Origin: Prunella strophiata
Lineage: Eukaryota > Chordata > Aves > Passeriformes > Prunellidae
Assembly (NCBI GenBank): GCA_036583965.1
Contig: JAZBQD010000019.1
Location: forward strand, 16,445,585 to 16,509,584
Reading direction: 5' to 3'
DNA length: 64,000 bases
Within the stretch, counting starts at the first letter, position 1. Each line of letters begins with the position of its first letter. Of this stretch, positions 14,731-27,173 are shown piece by piece. The position numbers and the translations under genes are program-made. The notes under the pieces were generated by a model. The model was not told the origin of the DNA, did not search any database, and saw only the letters and a list, made by a program, of their open reading frames with translations.

Positions 14731-16456
14731 AAGTACCATCCTAAGACCATAGTTAAGAGTTTGGCACAGATGACAGTTATGTGTTGCTTCAATTTCTACT
14801 GGGAAAGCCCCATCTGCAGAACAGCGTTGAGCTGCAATCATCATCTTTCAAGACAGATACAGAACAAAACAGAGAGAGTTTAAAGGAAATTATGACAACA
14901 AGAACAAGAAAATCTGACCTCTGAGTAAGGAGTAAGGTACTGGGTGGTTGAAGATGGAAAAGAGAAAGCACTGAGATAAAATTCTAATATTCTAATATGC
15001 ACATGTTTGTGGAAAAGGAAGACAAAGATTGACTGTTCTCCATGTCACTAGGAATGAACTGAATACTCATGTCATCACAGATTACAAGGAAGTTTTAGCT
15101 AGAAAATATCTGCTTTGATTTTTTAAATGGCCCAGCAATATTTTACCATCTCTATAAAATACTGAAGCAAAAAGAATGTTCTCAGATACAACCTGAGTAT
15201 CTTAAAAGTTTGATTATTACTGAAGATAAATGAGAAGGTGGGTTTTGTTTACTTCTTTAGTCTGCTGTCCTGCAGAAGAGTCTTTAAAAATCAGTTTTTA
15301 CCAGCAGTTAAAAAATGATATATGGGAAGCTTTAGTGACATCAAAATTATATCTCTTTTTGACTGGCTTTTTTATTCCTTCATGGCAGTTTGGCAGCATT
15401 CAGAAATAAGACTGACCAAAAGTTAATTTTTCAAAGGGAGTGTGATGCACTCATGTCATCACAGATGAGGAAATAACCTTATACAATTCACCCATTGGGT
15501 AGATATTTATTTCTGATGCAGTAATGGTCCACATGGTAAATACAATGCTAGTATTACCATAAAGCACAACTTTCTGCAAACACAGCTTCTCCACTTTTGT
15601 TTAATCCAATAATTCCCTACTGTCTGTTCTGTACCACAAACATTGCTCTGTAAAAGCTTTCCATTACATCAGGTATGAACAAAAAGCTAAAACAAAGGTT
15701 CATTGACTTCCTCAGTCAGGGGCCTCATCACACCTTCCTTGGGCACCTTTCATTGCAAGGGGTGTGTCAAGTACACATGGGGTTCCTAGCCAGGCCATCA
15801 GCCAGAAATATGAGTTTATAAAGTGCTATTGAAAAAGTGTAGCAAGTATTCTTTCCTGATCTCATTTTGGAAGCTCTTCTAGTGATTTTCACTGCTCAAG
15901 CCCACTTTCATCAGTGTAGTTGTTAATAGTGACTTTAAATGAAACAAGATGAAGATGCCTGCAATAAAATCATGGTGGTACAAGACCAGTGTGGAATTTG
16001 TTCCAGTTACCTCTCCTGAAACAAATGGGACCATATTGAAATCAGTAAAAATGCTTAAAATTTGAGAGTTTTTTTCTTTGTAAGTGTCTTCCCACAGTAC
16101 CATCAGTTTCTTTTTCACTTAGAATCTGGAATATGATGTTTCTGTCAATGGGGATGGCAAGGATTGCATCAGAGAGAACAGTTATGCTAATAGTTTGGAA
16201 CAGAACACTAGCAGCAAGAAAATATAGTCTGTTCTCGGTTCTAAGCTGAATTTGCCTTAACTTAGTGAATTGTTGGCTGCTCTGAACTTGAATATGTTTT
16301 GACTTGGTAACAAGTAAAAGGTAATTTAGAAACTCCCACATTCAGTATTAATGGGACACGTGCATGGGGAAAAGTTTAAGCAGGTAGCTTTTGCTTACGT
16401 ATCTGTAATGCATAATTGGAAACCCGAGCAGCACCACCGGAGACTTTTTAAATTAA

Positions 16457-16654
16457 TTATTTGCATTTCAGTCCCAGCCTATCCACATTTATAGCATAGT
16501 CTATATAATAGTCCAGATGAAATTGAATAAGCACATCCTGAATTTCAAAGCCCGTCTGTATCCAGTCATATTTGTTAAGAGTTTGACGCACAAGCAGCTT
16601 TGCTGATTCCTGAACAAGTTCAGGTATAACAGGACCAGGCCTACCATGTCTCAT
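16457..16654 (-). CDS. unidentified coding-like ORF on the minus strand (65 codons)
   Basis: The minus strand is open from an ATG at 16654 to TAA at 16457. The translation begins MRHGRPGPVIPELVQESAKL, has a middle LNKYDWIQTGFEIQDVL and ends DYAINVDRLGLKCK. The composition looks like a soluble alpha-helical protein rather than translated AT-rich noise. I do not recognise the family. A minus-strand donor GTAAGC lies beyond the stop, at about 16397. A possible acceptor just before the ATG (ATCATAATCAG) has a poor pyrimidine tract. On the opposite strand a good acceptor (GCATTTCAG, about 16472) opens a 44-codon frame, so the strand is not certain. It could be a terminal exon of an unknown gene, a relic exon or chance. 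Confidence 0.35.
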   Translation of the reverse strand: MRHGRPGPVIPELVQESAKLLVRQTLNKYDWIQTGFEIQDVLIQFHLDYYIDYAINVDRLGLKCK

Positions 16655-19600
16655 GTTGATTTTCTGATTATGATATTTTATTACACTTCATTTATGCATT
16701 GAAGCAATTTCTCTTTTTTTCTACAGAGCTTCCTGTTGGCAACGTGCCACTGTGTGAATGGCATATAGTCTTGAGTCCTTTTGTAGTATCGTGTGGTCTA
16801 ATGCCAACTTTTTGTTTAAAAAGGGTGTGAAAGGATTTGGTCTATGAGAAAATGATGCTAAGCATTAGCTGTGACATCATTTGAGTACCTGCCTCATGCA
16901 CAACCCCAGATACTTCTCAGAGATACAATGCAGAATAGAATTTTTTAAATCAATTTCAGCAAGAATTCTGCCATAAAATCCTTTCTGTCTTTAGTTTCTA
17001 GCTTAAGTAAAAGCTTTGTTCTTGTTCATAAACAAATTTTAGCTCATACCAAATACTTAACTACTATAAATGTATCCTCTGGACAAAGGCCAACTATGAT
17101 AACCCTACTTGGCCTTAGTAAACGTCAAATTAATTTCCAAAGCTGTTTAATTTGGTTATCAATTTCCCATTTCCATTTCTAATGCAGCGTTGCTAGGTGC
17201 TCTTATAACACCTGTGATATAACCTCTGCTCAGTTATTTTGTGAGTTTTCCTCTGGTCACAGAAAGCTTTTAAAATGCATAGGTTGTATTACAGCAATAA
17301 AAACAACAGAAATAATTAATATATATTTTTACAGATGAAAATGAATATGCAGATGATCTAGCTTATTTTCTAATTATGTAGACCTTCTTCCTTGGAATGA
17401 GTATTAATTTAAATAAAGAAAACAATGGCCATAAATGGTTCCAAGATTTGTATGTGAAGCTCTGCATGAAAAATGGAACAGAATTAAGTGACTTAATTGA
17501 GTACTTATTGTCATGTTCTCTTCATAAGATGTTTTCTTGTGGAACAGACAAAACAAAATATTATTATTATTTAGCTCCACTGCTAATTTTTTATAAAATG
17601 TTTAGGTCTCAAGGGAAGGTCTTAGGCCCTTAGAAACCAATGGAGATACTTTTGAAAAGTAATTTCTAATGCTGTTCTTTTCCTAAGGAGAATATGTCTG
17701 TTAATAAGAAATGACAGAAAATAATTTTCATTATTAATTTTATTTATTTTCTTGATAGACTATTCATTGCCTCAGGTATATTCCACAAAGATGGAATAAG
17801 AAAGAAGCAGAAGACTTAAGAACAAGCCATGTGCAAATGACTATGGGGTAGTAGAAAAATGATGTGGGCTTCTCTGTGTAAGTTCATGCATCTGGTTTGT
17901 GTGATTCTACAGAGGAACCTGCAGAAGGAACTGTAGAAGAAACTGGCACAAGGACCACAAGATGAAGAAGAACAGAGAAGCCCAAAAGGTAGGAGGCACA
18001 CAAGCAATAGAGCTGAGCTTGGCTACACACTTGTGCTACTCTGGCAATACCAACTATTTCTGAAGACTATTTAAATATTCAGTGTGCACTGTCTGCTTTA
18101 AAATGCTCCGGTGTAAATCAAACCAAATAAACCTTTTTTTCATAGCTATCAAGTTAAAGCATGAGAAAGCATAGATTGAAGTAATTTTCATGCTCAAATG
18201 ATGTAATTTTTGTATCTTTAATGTGCTACTTTTTCATTAACCTTGATTACAAGTTTTCTTGGTTTATCATTTTTAGTTTAGGAGTAATAACAACATCACT
18301 CTAAAGTCATCTGGAAAAAATTGTCTGGATTTTACTCTACATTATGAAATCCATTTTCAAGTAGTTTTGTCAGTGACTAATTCCAAGCATTGGTTGAAAC
18401 AGCTTTTGCAGAAAATTAGATACACATTTTTAAACAAAAAGACTGATTTCTGGGGAAAATCTTGTTTTCTTTTAAATTAACTAATTAAATACTCAGAAAT
18501 AGTCTCTTAGCCAAAAACTGAAAAGCCTCACTTTGGAAATACTCCCATATCTTCCTATGGGAGCTGTAGCTGAAATGATTCATTGTCCTCTGTTAGGAGT
18601 TGCTCTCTGTTAAGGAGACTGCAACTCCAAGGAAGCACTGCAGGCAGTCAACATGACAGGAGACTGACAGACATAGTCACAAGCCAAACCTGAAACCTGG
18701 GGTACAGCTCCAAGAAACCAGCAGGGTGACGTTTTCTAGACTCAAGCTTTTGGAACTCTTAGGGACTAGCTGGAAATGTGGCTTCCTCTTGTATTCCAAG
18801 ATTCTACACCTTTTCCTGCAACATAAAATTTCCAAGAGCAATGGAATAAAAATTACAATCAACTTTGTCTTTCTCCTTGCTCCTTTGAAACTAGCATTAT
18901 TCACACACTGAAACATGGGAACTACACCAGGCTTTGATATTGTGGGAGTTTGGCACCAGTAGCACTGGTCCCACTATCTTCCAGAAGTGTCATCTGACAG
19001 CTAACTTAAATCATGCTATACCTGGTGTCTGCACATTTGTTTGCATATACCAATTAGAATTTATATAACCCTAAGCTATATTGTAAAGAAAGTTCATCCA
19101 TCAGTACAGCCTTAATACACAGTCTTATCTTACCTTAGGCTTCCACTCTTTTCCATTCAACATATGGTTTCACTTTGAATGAGCAGACACAATAAATGGT
19201 ATCATCAATAGGCTGATAAATGCTGTAATTCGTAACACGACATCTGTTTGAGGAAGATTTCCCATGCCTAGTCAATGCTTAATTGCTTTCTAAAATACTA
19301 ACTTTTGCTATATATTTAGACACTGAGTACTGTATATAGGAAAAGAAATTATGGTTCTTGCCCATCTCTCTAACAATTTTAGTTTTTCATTTATTTTACA
19401 TGTACGTGCTGGTGTTTGGATATCTAACAGAGATGCTAACCTCAACATCCTTTGCACTTAAGAGACAAATGGAATCTTAACTCTACCCCAATGGCCCTGG
19501 GTTTGTTGCTCTTGTAACGTGGCACATCAAAAGTTCTGAATAGTGGAATTTACATTTCACAGCACAAATGCAGTGGAATCACCAGGTCCTACACAGGGTG

Positions 19601-20454
19601 CTGCAAGGTTCCTGAAAACCTACTGGCCCAGATGAAGACTTGGGGCCTGCCTATATGAAACATTTTACTTGGAGGTGAGATGAGGTGCAGAGGTGACAGA
19701 GATCCTTGAGGTTTCTGAAATTCCTTGTGACTTTCTTCTTTTTGTGACATCACCAGAATACATGCAGTTTCCACTTGAACCATCAGTGCTTTTTGCCTAG
19801 GCAGTGAAATAGGTCACTGCAGTGAGACAATTTCTCTGTGGTATTTACTGGATGTATCTATACAGCTTCCAGAAGAGACAAGCAACACATACCTTCAAAA
19901 TAACAAGGCTAGTGCAGGTCTGTGCTCAGTTCTTTTTTCTTATAGACATGAGTCTGCAAAGAAATGCTCCCAGAAAAGTGCTCAGGTAAGTCATATATAG
20001 AATGGTATGAAGACTGAGCCCACCCTAGTGCTTGGAGTCTGCCTGGTGATGTACTGCCATGACCTGTAAACATGAAAGAGGATTAAGGTTCTATCAACAT
20101 GCTGACGTGGGAGGTTTATGACTAAGTCAATCATCCTGTTTAAAATGCAAACTTGCTCTCATCAGAAAAACATACAAAGGGGCCACTAGTAGTGCCTGGA
20201 GCCAGAAATTTCCAGGTTCTGCTCACACAGAGCAGCTGGCAAAGACAAATTCTGAAGATGAAACAGAGGCAAGGCAGGAGATGATGGGACTAGAAAACCA
20301 GGCATCCCTTCCTCAAGTGGTACAGGATTCTAAGTCTAGCAGAAATCATCAGCCCATCTCTGGTGATGCAAAGCTATGCCTCAGGATAGCAAGTCCTGGA
20401 TCATTTGGCAAATGAAAGAGCCAAACCCTAACCAAGCTTCTAATGAATCTTATC

Positions 20455-20620
20455 ATTTTATTAAATATAATAACACTAAGATAATATAATCAAATATACA
20501 CTAAATATAATAAATATACTATAATAAATATAGTAAATATTATTTAACATAATAACTATATCATGATACAATATATAATAAATACCTAATGAATATAATA
20601 ACACTAAGATACATTTTGTA
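20455..20620. repeat. AT-rich block with internal duplication
   Basis: More than 150 bp of almost pure A/T built on ATAATA/AATATA words. The 20-mer AATATAATAACACTAAGATA occurs at 20464-20483 and again at 20592-20611, each preceded within 20 bases by TAATGAAT. This could be an expanded satellite-like tract or the AT-rich end of an old LTR. Confidence 0.8.
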
Positions 20621-22277
20621 ACACCCTCAGGTGAATGAGGTCACAATAGAAATGCTGATCCTGAAGGTATATGCCAAAGAAATTACATTTGGGGGTGTTC
20701 CAGCCTCTTGGGAAAGAAACAATCCCCTATGTAATTGTCATTCTTGCACATTTTTTGGGATGGGACCGTAAGACCACTGAAAGGCTTTTTCTTCTGTGTC
20801 CCCAAATCAAAGCTTTACCAGCTCATAGTAGAGACATTTGGACATCCAGATATGATGGAATGAACAGTTTCTCCTTCCACTTCTTGACAAGAGTATAGCA
20901 TACCAAGCTGGTATCATGCTTTAGGCTGACAAGCTGCCACATAAGCTTGGGAAGGCAGGGTACCTGGAAAAATCTACATCCACTTTCAAATTCTACAGTT
21001 TCAAAATCAAACTGTAACTGAATAGACAAGTGGAAATTGGATACAGACTGATGCCTTTTTATTAAGTGCTTCTCTGCTTTTCATTTTGCAGTGGACAATG
21101 AAAACCAGTCTCAAAAGACTACCAATTTAAGAGGCATATATATAAAGATCACATGAATGAATAGCTCGTTGTGAATTCAGTAAATTTGAATCACTTTAGG
21201 TTTTTTTCCTTATTCTAGGATCTTCTGTTTGTTCCATTTGGCCATTTCTGACCCGGTTTTTGCTTCCTCATTCCACGTACACTTCAAGTCTAGCCAGGGA
21301 ATCAGGTGTCCAACAAGTAGGATCAGTCTTGTCATAGTTATTTCTTGCAGCAACAGTGTCTTCAGTTGATCAACATTAAACTTTCTCACAGTTCTTTCCT
21401 GTTAAGTTGCAAACCTGTTTAGCCTGTGCAAGTGCAAAGGTGCTGCTTGTAGAAGTGAGGGACTTAAGAGTCTTATGCAGGCCAGCTCAATCAAAGTTTT
21501 TAGGAAACAGCACCACTGAGATTAATTCCCACGTTCATGGATGCACATTCTACATGTTTTATAAAAGCCAGGCTATCTGCATATTGCCTTTCAGAACTAA
21601 TATCATAGTTCTGGTAGTTCTCTGCCAGGAGAAATGGGAGACAAACATTTTGGCCATTGAAATGTTGCACTGGTTTGCAACACATAGTGCCTCTCCAAAC
21701 AAGGTATAAGGCACAGATCCATTACAGAATTCCTAAACATTTCCCACATAAGCAAATAAGGAGAGAATAATTGTATTTGAATTCCTTAATTTTTTTAATT
21801 TCCATGGGTTTATATAAAAAAAACAATTGCTTAAAATTTGGAATCATGTTTCTTGAAACTTTTGCAAATCCATATGGGTGTTTTTGTGCTTTTGCTTTTT
21901 TGTAGTCTTGGATTTCAACATCAATTGTTCCCATGGTAATGTTCAACACCGTTGTCTAAACACAGTCTGGTATTGCCTCAAGTGTGTTTTGGCACAATGG
22001 CTTCTTTTAAGTGATGTAGGTTTGGGTTGTTTTGGTATGGTTTTGTCTTTCAGTATGTCAATACTTAAGCAAATGGCTGAGACTGTAGCTTATTACACAC
22101 ACTACATCATAAACAATCATATTTCTCTTTTATTTTGTATTACCCAACTCTGTGTTTACATATGTTGTCTACAAGCACATTGAGCCGGTGCCATCTTTCC
22201 TCTATATGTGTGTCATTAATTCAAAGAGGCACTGACTCACTCCTGAAGCTTTTAGTATCTAATTCAAAATTAACATG

Positions 22278-22339
22278 AAAAAAAAAAAAAAAACCAACCA
22301 AAAAAAAAAAAAAAAAAAAACCCAAAAAAAAAAAAAAAA
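22278..22339. repeat. A-rich simple repeat
   Basis: Three long A runs separated by CCAACC and CCC. Confidence 0.95.
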
Positions 22340-22914
22340 GGCATTTCTTAGTTAACACCTGGCCAGGACATATATATTGTAATTCCTTTAAGTGTCGATC
22401 TGAAATACTGAAGTGCAGCTAATTAAAACCCTGTCTGTCCTTCAGATGTCTTTCCTGCTGTTGTGTGGGGATTATGACATACTAGCTTCTCATTTCAGTG
22501 GCCAAACTAAACAAATGGAAAATAGTTCTGGTTTGGGTAGAACGGAAAACATTTAAGTCAACCCAAAACACAAGAGTTTATTTTTCTTTCTTTTTATGCA
22601 TCACCTGGAAAATCAACTTTTAAATGGAAATCTAGCTTCACAACTGTAGTTTTGCCGCAGTTGTCCAGCAACAACATCCACAGTCCTTTTCCATATTGTT
22701 TTCAGGTTTCCAGAAAGCATTTCTTACTAAGTGGCAAATGACTTTGTTAATAATTGCTATGTTCTGTGAGCACATCTTCAGGAAATCTATTACTTTCTAC
22801 GAATAGTCTGCTGGACTTTAAGAAGGGGAAAAGCCATTTAATTTTTCTCCCTGTGCCAAAGAAGAACTCCCTGGAGTTTTATTCATTATCTTCTGATGAA
22901 GGGATTAATTTTAT

Positions 22915-23540
22915 ATTCAGCCGTCCGGCACATCCCGAAAGTTCCTGCTCAGAAGCAGCTTCGGCCGGGCCCGCAGCCGCGTCCCGCAGCGGCGGAGCCG
23001 CGCCGGGCCCGCCTGCCCCGCCAGCCCGCTCTGTGAGGGGCGGGCAGCGATGCCGGGGCCACCGCCCTCGGCAGTGCCAGCCTCTGCCCGTGCCCTACGA
23101 GCTGCCTGCTCCCGAGTCCTTTAGCCCGCTAAGGTTAACCAGCAGCAGCCAGCGGCACACCCGGGCCCGGGCCGTGCTTCTCTCCCCGCCCGTGCCCGTG
23201 CCCGGCCCGCGGGGCCCCACACGCCGCCCGCAGCGAGACAAGATGGCGCCCGTCCCACGCCGGCGGCCGCGCTCTGCGCTCCGGCCGGGCCGCCCGCCGC
23301 AGAATATAAACCTTCCTCTTGATCTCTCCTGCCACGCAGTGGCTGCCTTGGAGAACTGTCGGAAAACCGGGTGTCGGGCCTCGGATAAATCGGAAGGTTT
23401 GAGGGCAGATTTAGTTCCCCCGCCCTGTTGTGGTTAGTTCGAAGTACAAACCCACCCCTCACCTCCCCACTTTCTCAGCTCCGGCTCCGTCCACGTTCGC
23501 ACATCCACACAGTCCGGAGCGAGCTCACAGGTTGTTCCCA
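22915..23540 (+). promoter_or_regulatory. orphan CpG island with YY1-type promoter motif
   Basis: About 600 bp of GC-rich, CpG-dense DNA in the middle of an AT-rich intergenic region, with repeated GCCCGTGCCC and GGGCCCGC words. It carries ACAAGATGGCGCC at 23238-23250. This is the YY1-type element (AAGATGGCGGC) that lies just downstream of many vertebrate start sites, here in + orientation. AATATAAAC at about 23303 is TATA-like. No known gene starts here. The motif orientation favours + strand transcription. A strong donor, ATAG|GTAAGT, lies at 23930/23931 and could end a first exon. Most likely it is the promoter of an unannotated transcript, perhaps a lncRNA; a relic promoter is also possible. 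Confidence 0.65.
23243..23437 (+). other. possible ORF starting at the YY1-motif ATG (64 codons)
   Basis: The ATG inside the YY1 motif opens a 64-codon frame, MAPVPRRRPRSALRPGRPPQ and onwards, ending CCG then TAG. It is rich in Arg and Pro because of GC content. I see no domain. The same frame is also open well upstream of this ATG, as is usual in stop-poor GC-rich DNA. It is therefore kept only as a candidate leader ORF. Confidence 0.15.
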
Positions 23541-25017
23541 AGCTCCTCGGCTGTTCTTTTCTCTTAGGGTGGGGAAATAAACACTAAGAGTGATGAGTTT
23601 GATTTATTCCAACACCTTTATTATGTGTTAAACTGAGCAGGGGCCCGCATTGGAAGCCAGGAGCGGCTGGTGCTGGTCTGAGGCGGCAGGACCAGCGGTG
23701 CCCCACACAACAAGCCCTGACGCTGCCGAGCCCATCTCCGCTCCTTCGGGGGCCCTCGCAGCGGTGCTGGGCAGCACTGGGCTCTGCGGCCTTGGCAAGT
23801 GCTTGTGAGCTCCAGTCTTAAATGAGAAATGGCATTGCATGGCACCCACACCACTCTAGGGACTGCCTCTGTTGAAAGCAGAAACAACGGCTATCAGGGA
23901 GTCGCCGACCAAGAAAAGCAATTCCTATAGGTAAGTAAATAGCCCTATATCCTCTTATAGATGATTCAAAGGCAATTAGGCCTTCTCAAATTGGTTTGGC
24001 AATTTCAGCATATGTTGCTGTCAGTCAGGTGAGAGAACCTGCTGCTTCCCTCCTCGCAGAGGGTATGAATGAGGAGTCTCTTTTGATTTGTAATTCACAG
24101 AACTGAATTTATGCTGTCCACAGAGTCTTTGGTAAGGAGCCATCTGATACATTTGTCTGATGAACTGAAACGCCCAGACTTAATCACTATTTTGATCTAC
24201 CTCAGAACAGACATCAATTGGAAAATATTTCTCTTTACCAGCCCACCTCCTCTTTCCTAAAGAAGATAAACAGAGAGACTACATTAGGCTAGTTCAAATT
24301 TACCCCATTGTCCAGGAAGACTTTTAAGCCAGTGTCTTGCCTTCCCTCCTATTTCTAATACTACTTGGCAGAATTAATTCCTGCTCTTCCTTGAAAAGGA
24401 ATTCTCTCCATTTAAGGTCACAAAATGTACAGTCAGAATGGTATTAATTTTAATTTATATGTCCAAGAAAAGTACAGTTTAAAAATACGGCTTAGTAATG
24501 CCATTTCATTTGCTGAAAAAAATGAGTTTCCATGCTACTTGAAAAGGAAGACTGATGGCCCTGTGCTTCCAACAATTCAAATACACATGTGCAAAACAGA
24601 TGGTCTCTGGGTTGACTTCTCCATCTTTCTAGCATCCAGATTGACAAGAGAAACACTTTCCATCATTTTTATCCTTGAAATAAACTGTTAGAACCTGTTG
24701 AGACCCTCTTTTCAGGTATTACTCCCTAAGGATCATATTCTGTAGTACTGAGGAGTCTCATTTTTTGCCCATTGAAGCCAATGCCAGATTTTCCCTTGAC
24801 TGACCCAGTGGTCACTGGTGAGGGCCAGAGGGAGCAGGCCTCTGTTCTGACAATTTCAGCTAAAGACACACAATAAAGAGGCAATACCTCTCCCACAGAG
24901 CTTAGAATCTAAGACGTAACAGTAATCTGCCATTTCCTAAAGTTCCCAACAAACTGTTTGAGGGTTCATAAATTTCAAAGTCTTCACTGCAAAAAAAAAA
25001 AAACTTACTTCCATTTT

Positions 25018-25090
25018 AACATAGAATTATAGAGTGGTTGGAACATTACTGGGCTGATGAAGTTCACCTAGGACATTCTCTCCCTCGTTT
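25018..25090 (-). repeat. possible diverged CR1 LINE 3' end
   Basis: ACATAGAATTATAGAGTGGT followed by TGGAAC resembles the reverse complement of the CR1 3' terminus (CATAGAATCATAGAATGG, then TTGGAAGGGACC). The similarity fades after about 30 bases. Confidence 0.35.
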
Positions 25091-27173
25091 AGTGATGATT
25101 GCAGCATTAGCTGAGAAACACCTATTAGCACTAGAATGAACTTTAAAAATATTCCTTTTTAAATGGATGCACTAAGCCAAGCACTTCCCATGTTGCCTTT
25201 GCTAATTCTGGAGCTAAGTGTATTTGAAGAGAAATGTATCTCCTTAACCTTTGTGTTCTCATTTGGCTGAGCCTACAGTGATCCTGTGTTCCATGTTGGC
25301 AAAATGAGCTTTGCTGCTAGACTTTTACTGCAGGGTCAAGTATGATGCAGAAGTATGTAGAGAGAAAGCCAAATCCTTCTTAAAACACAGATGTCTTAAA
25401 TTTTCCAGATGTCATCCATGTTTAGTGAATATGGCTGATGGATTGACCATGAGTAATCAACCTTTCACTGTTAGACCACAGGTCCTAAAGAAGCACAGAA
25501 CAGTGAGAATTACCAATTACAGGTTTGTATTTGATTCTATGAAATGTGCTTGCTGGCCATGACCCATTTCACAGTGAACAAATCTGCACTTCTTAAAAAC
25601 CTGCAGTAATTTAAGAACTCATTATCACAAATATCACTTTATACAAACCCTTTTTTCTTTCAGCATCAAATCCTTTAGATTAGGTTTGGGAGAGAAGCAA
25701 ATATTGTTCTGAAGCTGCACTTCTGCTACTGCTAAGCAGTTCAGGCCTCAGGAATGCAAAAAGAGCACCCAGTAATGGCAAGAAATTTAGAAAATAAGAA
25801 GTCAGCTAGAACTATTTTGTGGAAACTTATGGAGATTAGCCCTGGGGACACCACTGACCTGTAGATTTCTGTGATAGGGAAGGAGTGTGCTATTTACAGT
25901 AAGTATTTGGAAAGCTCTCTCAGCTTCCTTTAGACAGAAATTGGTTTGGCAATATGGACTGTGCTATGGCCTTCTTTATACTTCCCAGTGACTGCTAGGT
26001 TTTTTTCATTATTAACTTTCTGCTGAGCACTAAACTTAGAAGATTACTCTTATAATAACTAGTGATTTCTTTCATTTTAATTAGAATTCTCTTTAATATA
26101 AAAGTTTCCTTTATTTCTATTTTTTCTCTTCAAGTATTCTTTTCTGCTGTTTTAAGTGGCAATTTTCCTTACTAACTACAACTTTCCACTGCTTGTTTTA
26201 ATTGTCATGTTTTACTGGCTTATAATTGCTTTTGCAACACTATGTTTGGCAAGCATTGTTCTCCTACACTGATAATATACTGGTATCAATGAGAACATGA
26301 TCTTATTTTTGAGAGAATGAACCAATAGGCTCTGTAATATATAAAAACCTTATTACAGACTACCATTGTGCTTTGCAAATTGAAATTGAAATTCTGAGAT
26401 CAAAAGTCTTTTCCTGGCTATGTCAGAGACATTTCTGGTGAATTAGAAACAATGGTTTTCACCACATTATCTTGCTTTCACCATCACACTGAGTCTGTCT
26501 GGTTCTAAGGCATATTGGAACTCAGCTTACTGACATTTCTAAAATACTTTAACATATTTGCAAGTGTTACTTGCAATTACTATTAACTCTGTGAGCTGAG
26601 CATTGTAATATAGAGATGTTATGAGAACTGTCAAAGACTTACTGCTGTTGTGACTTTCACAGTCCTGTTGACTTAAGGGGCTGTTCTGATGTTTTATAAA
26701 TAGCTATTTTTGTATGTATGTATACATATACATTAATATGTACAGGGCATATATTGGCTATGCAGGGCAGTAGTATCACTACTGGTTTTATTCCTTCAGT
26801 TTCTGCTTCCACCTGTTGAACTTCCTCGTTTTGCATTTTGTTCCAGGATATTTGCCACAGATGGCCAATTATTTCCTGGTTTTATTACCCTGTATTTGAA
26901 GCTCTTTCCTTTGCCAACCTGTGAATAAGGCTTTCCTGTGGGTTTGTGTTTGGGCAGCTGGTAGAACTGCAGTCATGTCAGCAGGGTATTTCAGTGTATT
27001 TCTGCACAGCTGTTTATGGTACAGGCACCTGCTTGTCCACACTTGGCTCCCTGCTCTGTAAGGAGGAGAAAATGCCAAGCCTTCAGAGCTGACTGATGCT
27101 GGGATCTTTACTCACTGTCTATAGAAGGATAAATTTGGATACTTCTAAAAGAAATGACATCTTTAAAAAGCAA

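Larger units (their letters stand above)
5701..16456. other. intergenic, no gene recognised
   Basis: About 10.8 kb of AT-rich DNA directly downstream of TC2N. Open frames do not exceed 130 codons, lack known domains and overlap on both strands as expected by chance. It contains only the small repeats listed separately. In mammals CATSPERB begins in this position; I see none of its exons. Confidence 0.7.
16655..22914. other. intergenic, no gene recognised
   Basis: About 6.3 kb between the 16.5-kb ORF and the orphan CpG island. All open frames are short and without recognisable domains. It holds an internally duplicated AT-rich block (20455-20620) and an A-rich tract (22278-22339). If a minus-strand gene started at the CpG island, its introns would be here, but I found no convincing exon. 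Confidence 0.65.

Noticed and set aside
15879..16341. Overlapping minus-strand ORFs considered as CATSPERB or as a membrane protein
   Set aside because: Orientation is opposite to CATSPERB in the syntenic block, the residues do not match what I recall of the protein, and the frames overlap each other as chance ORFs do.
22754..23437. A 227-codon + strand ORF running into the orphan CpG island
   Set aside because: Its first part is AT-rich intergenic DNA and its second part is GC-driven Pro/Arg/Ala sequence. There is no domain, and the change of composition mid-frame argues against one protein.
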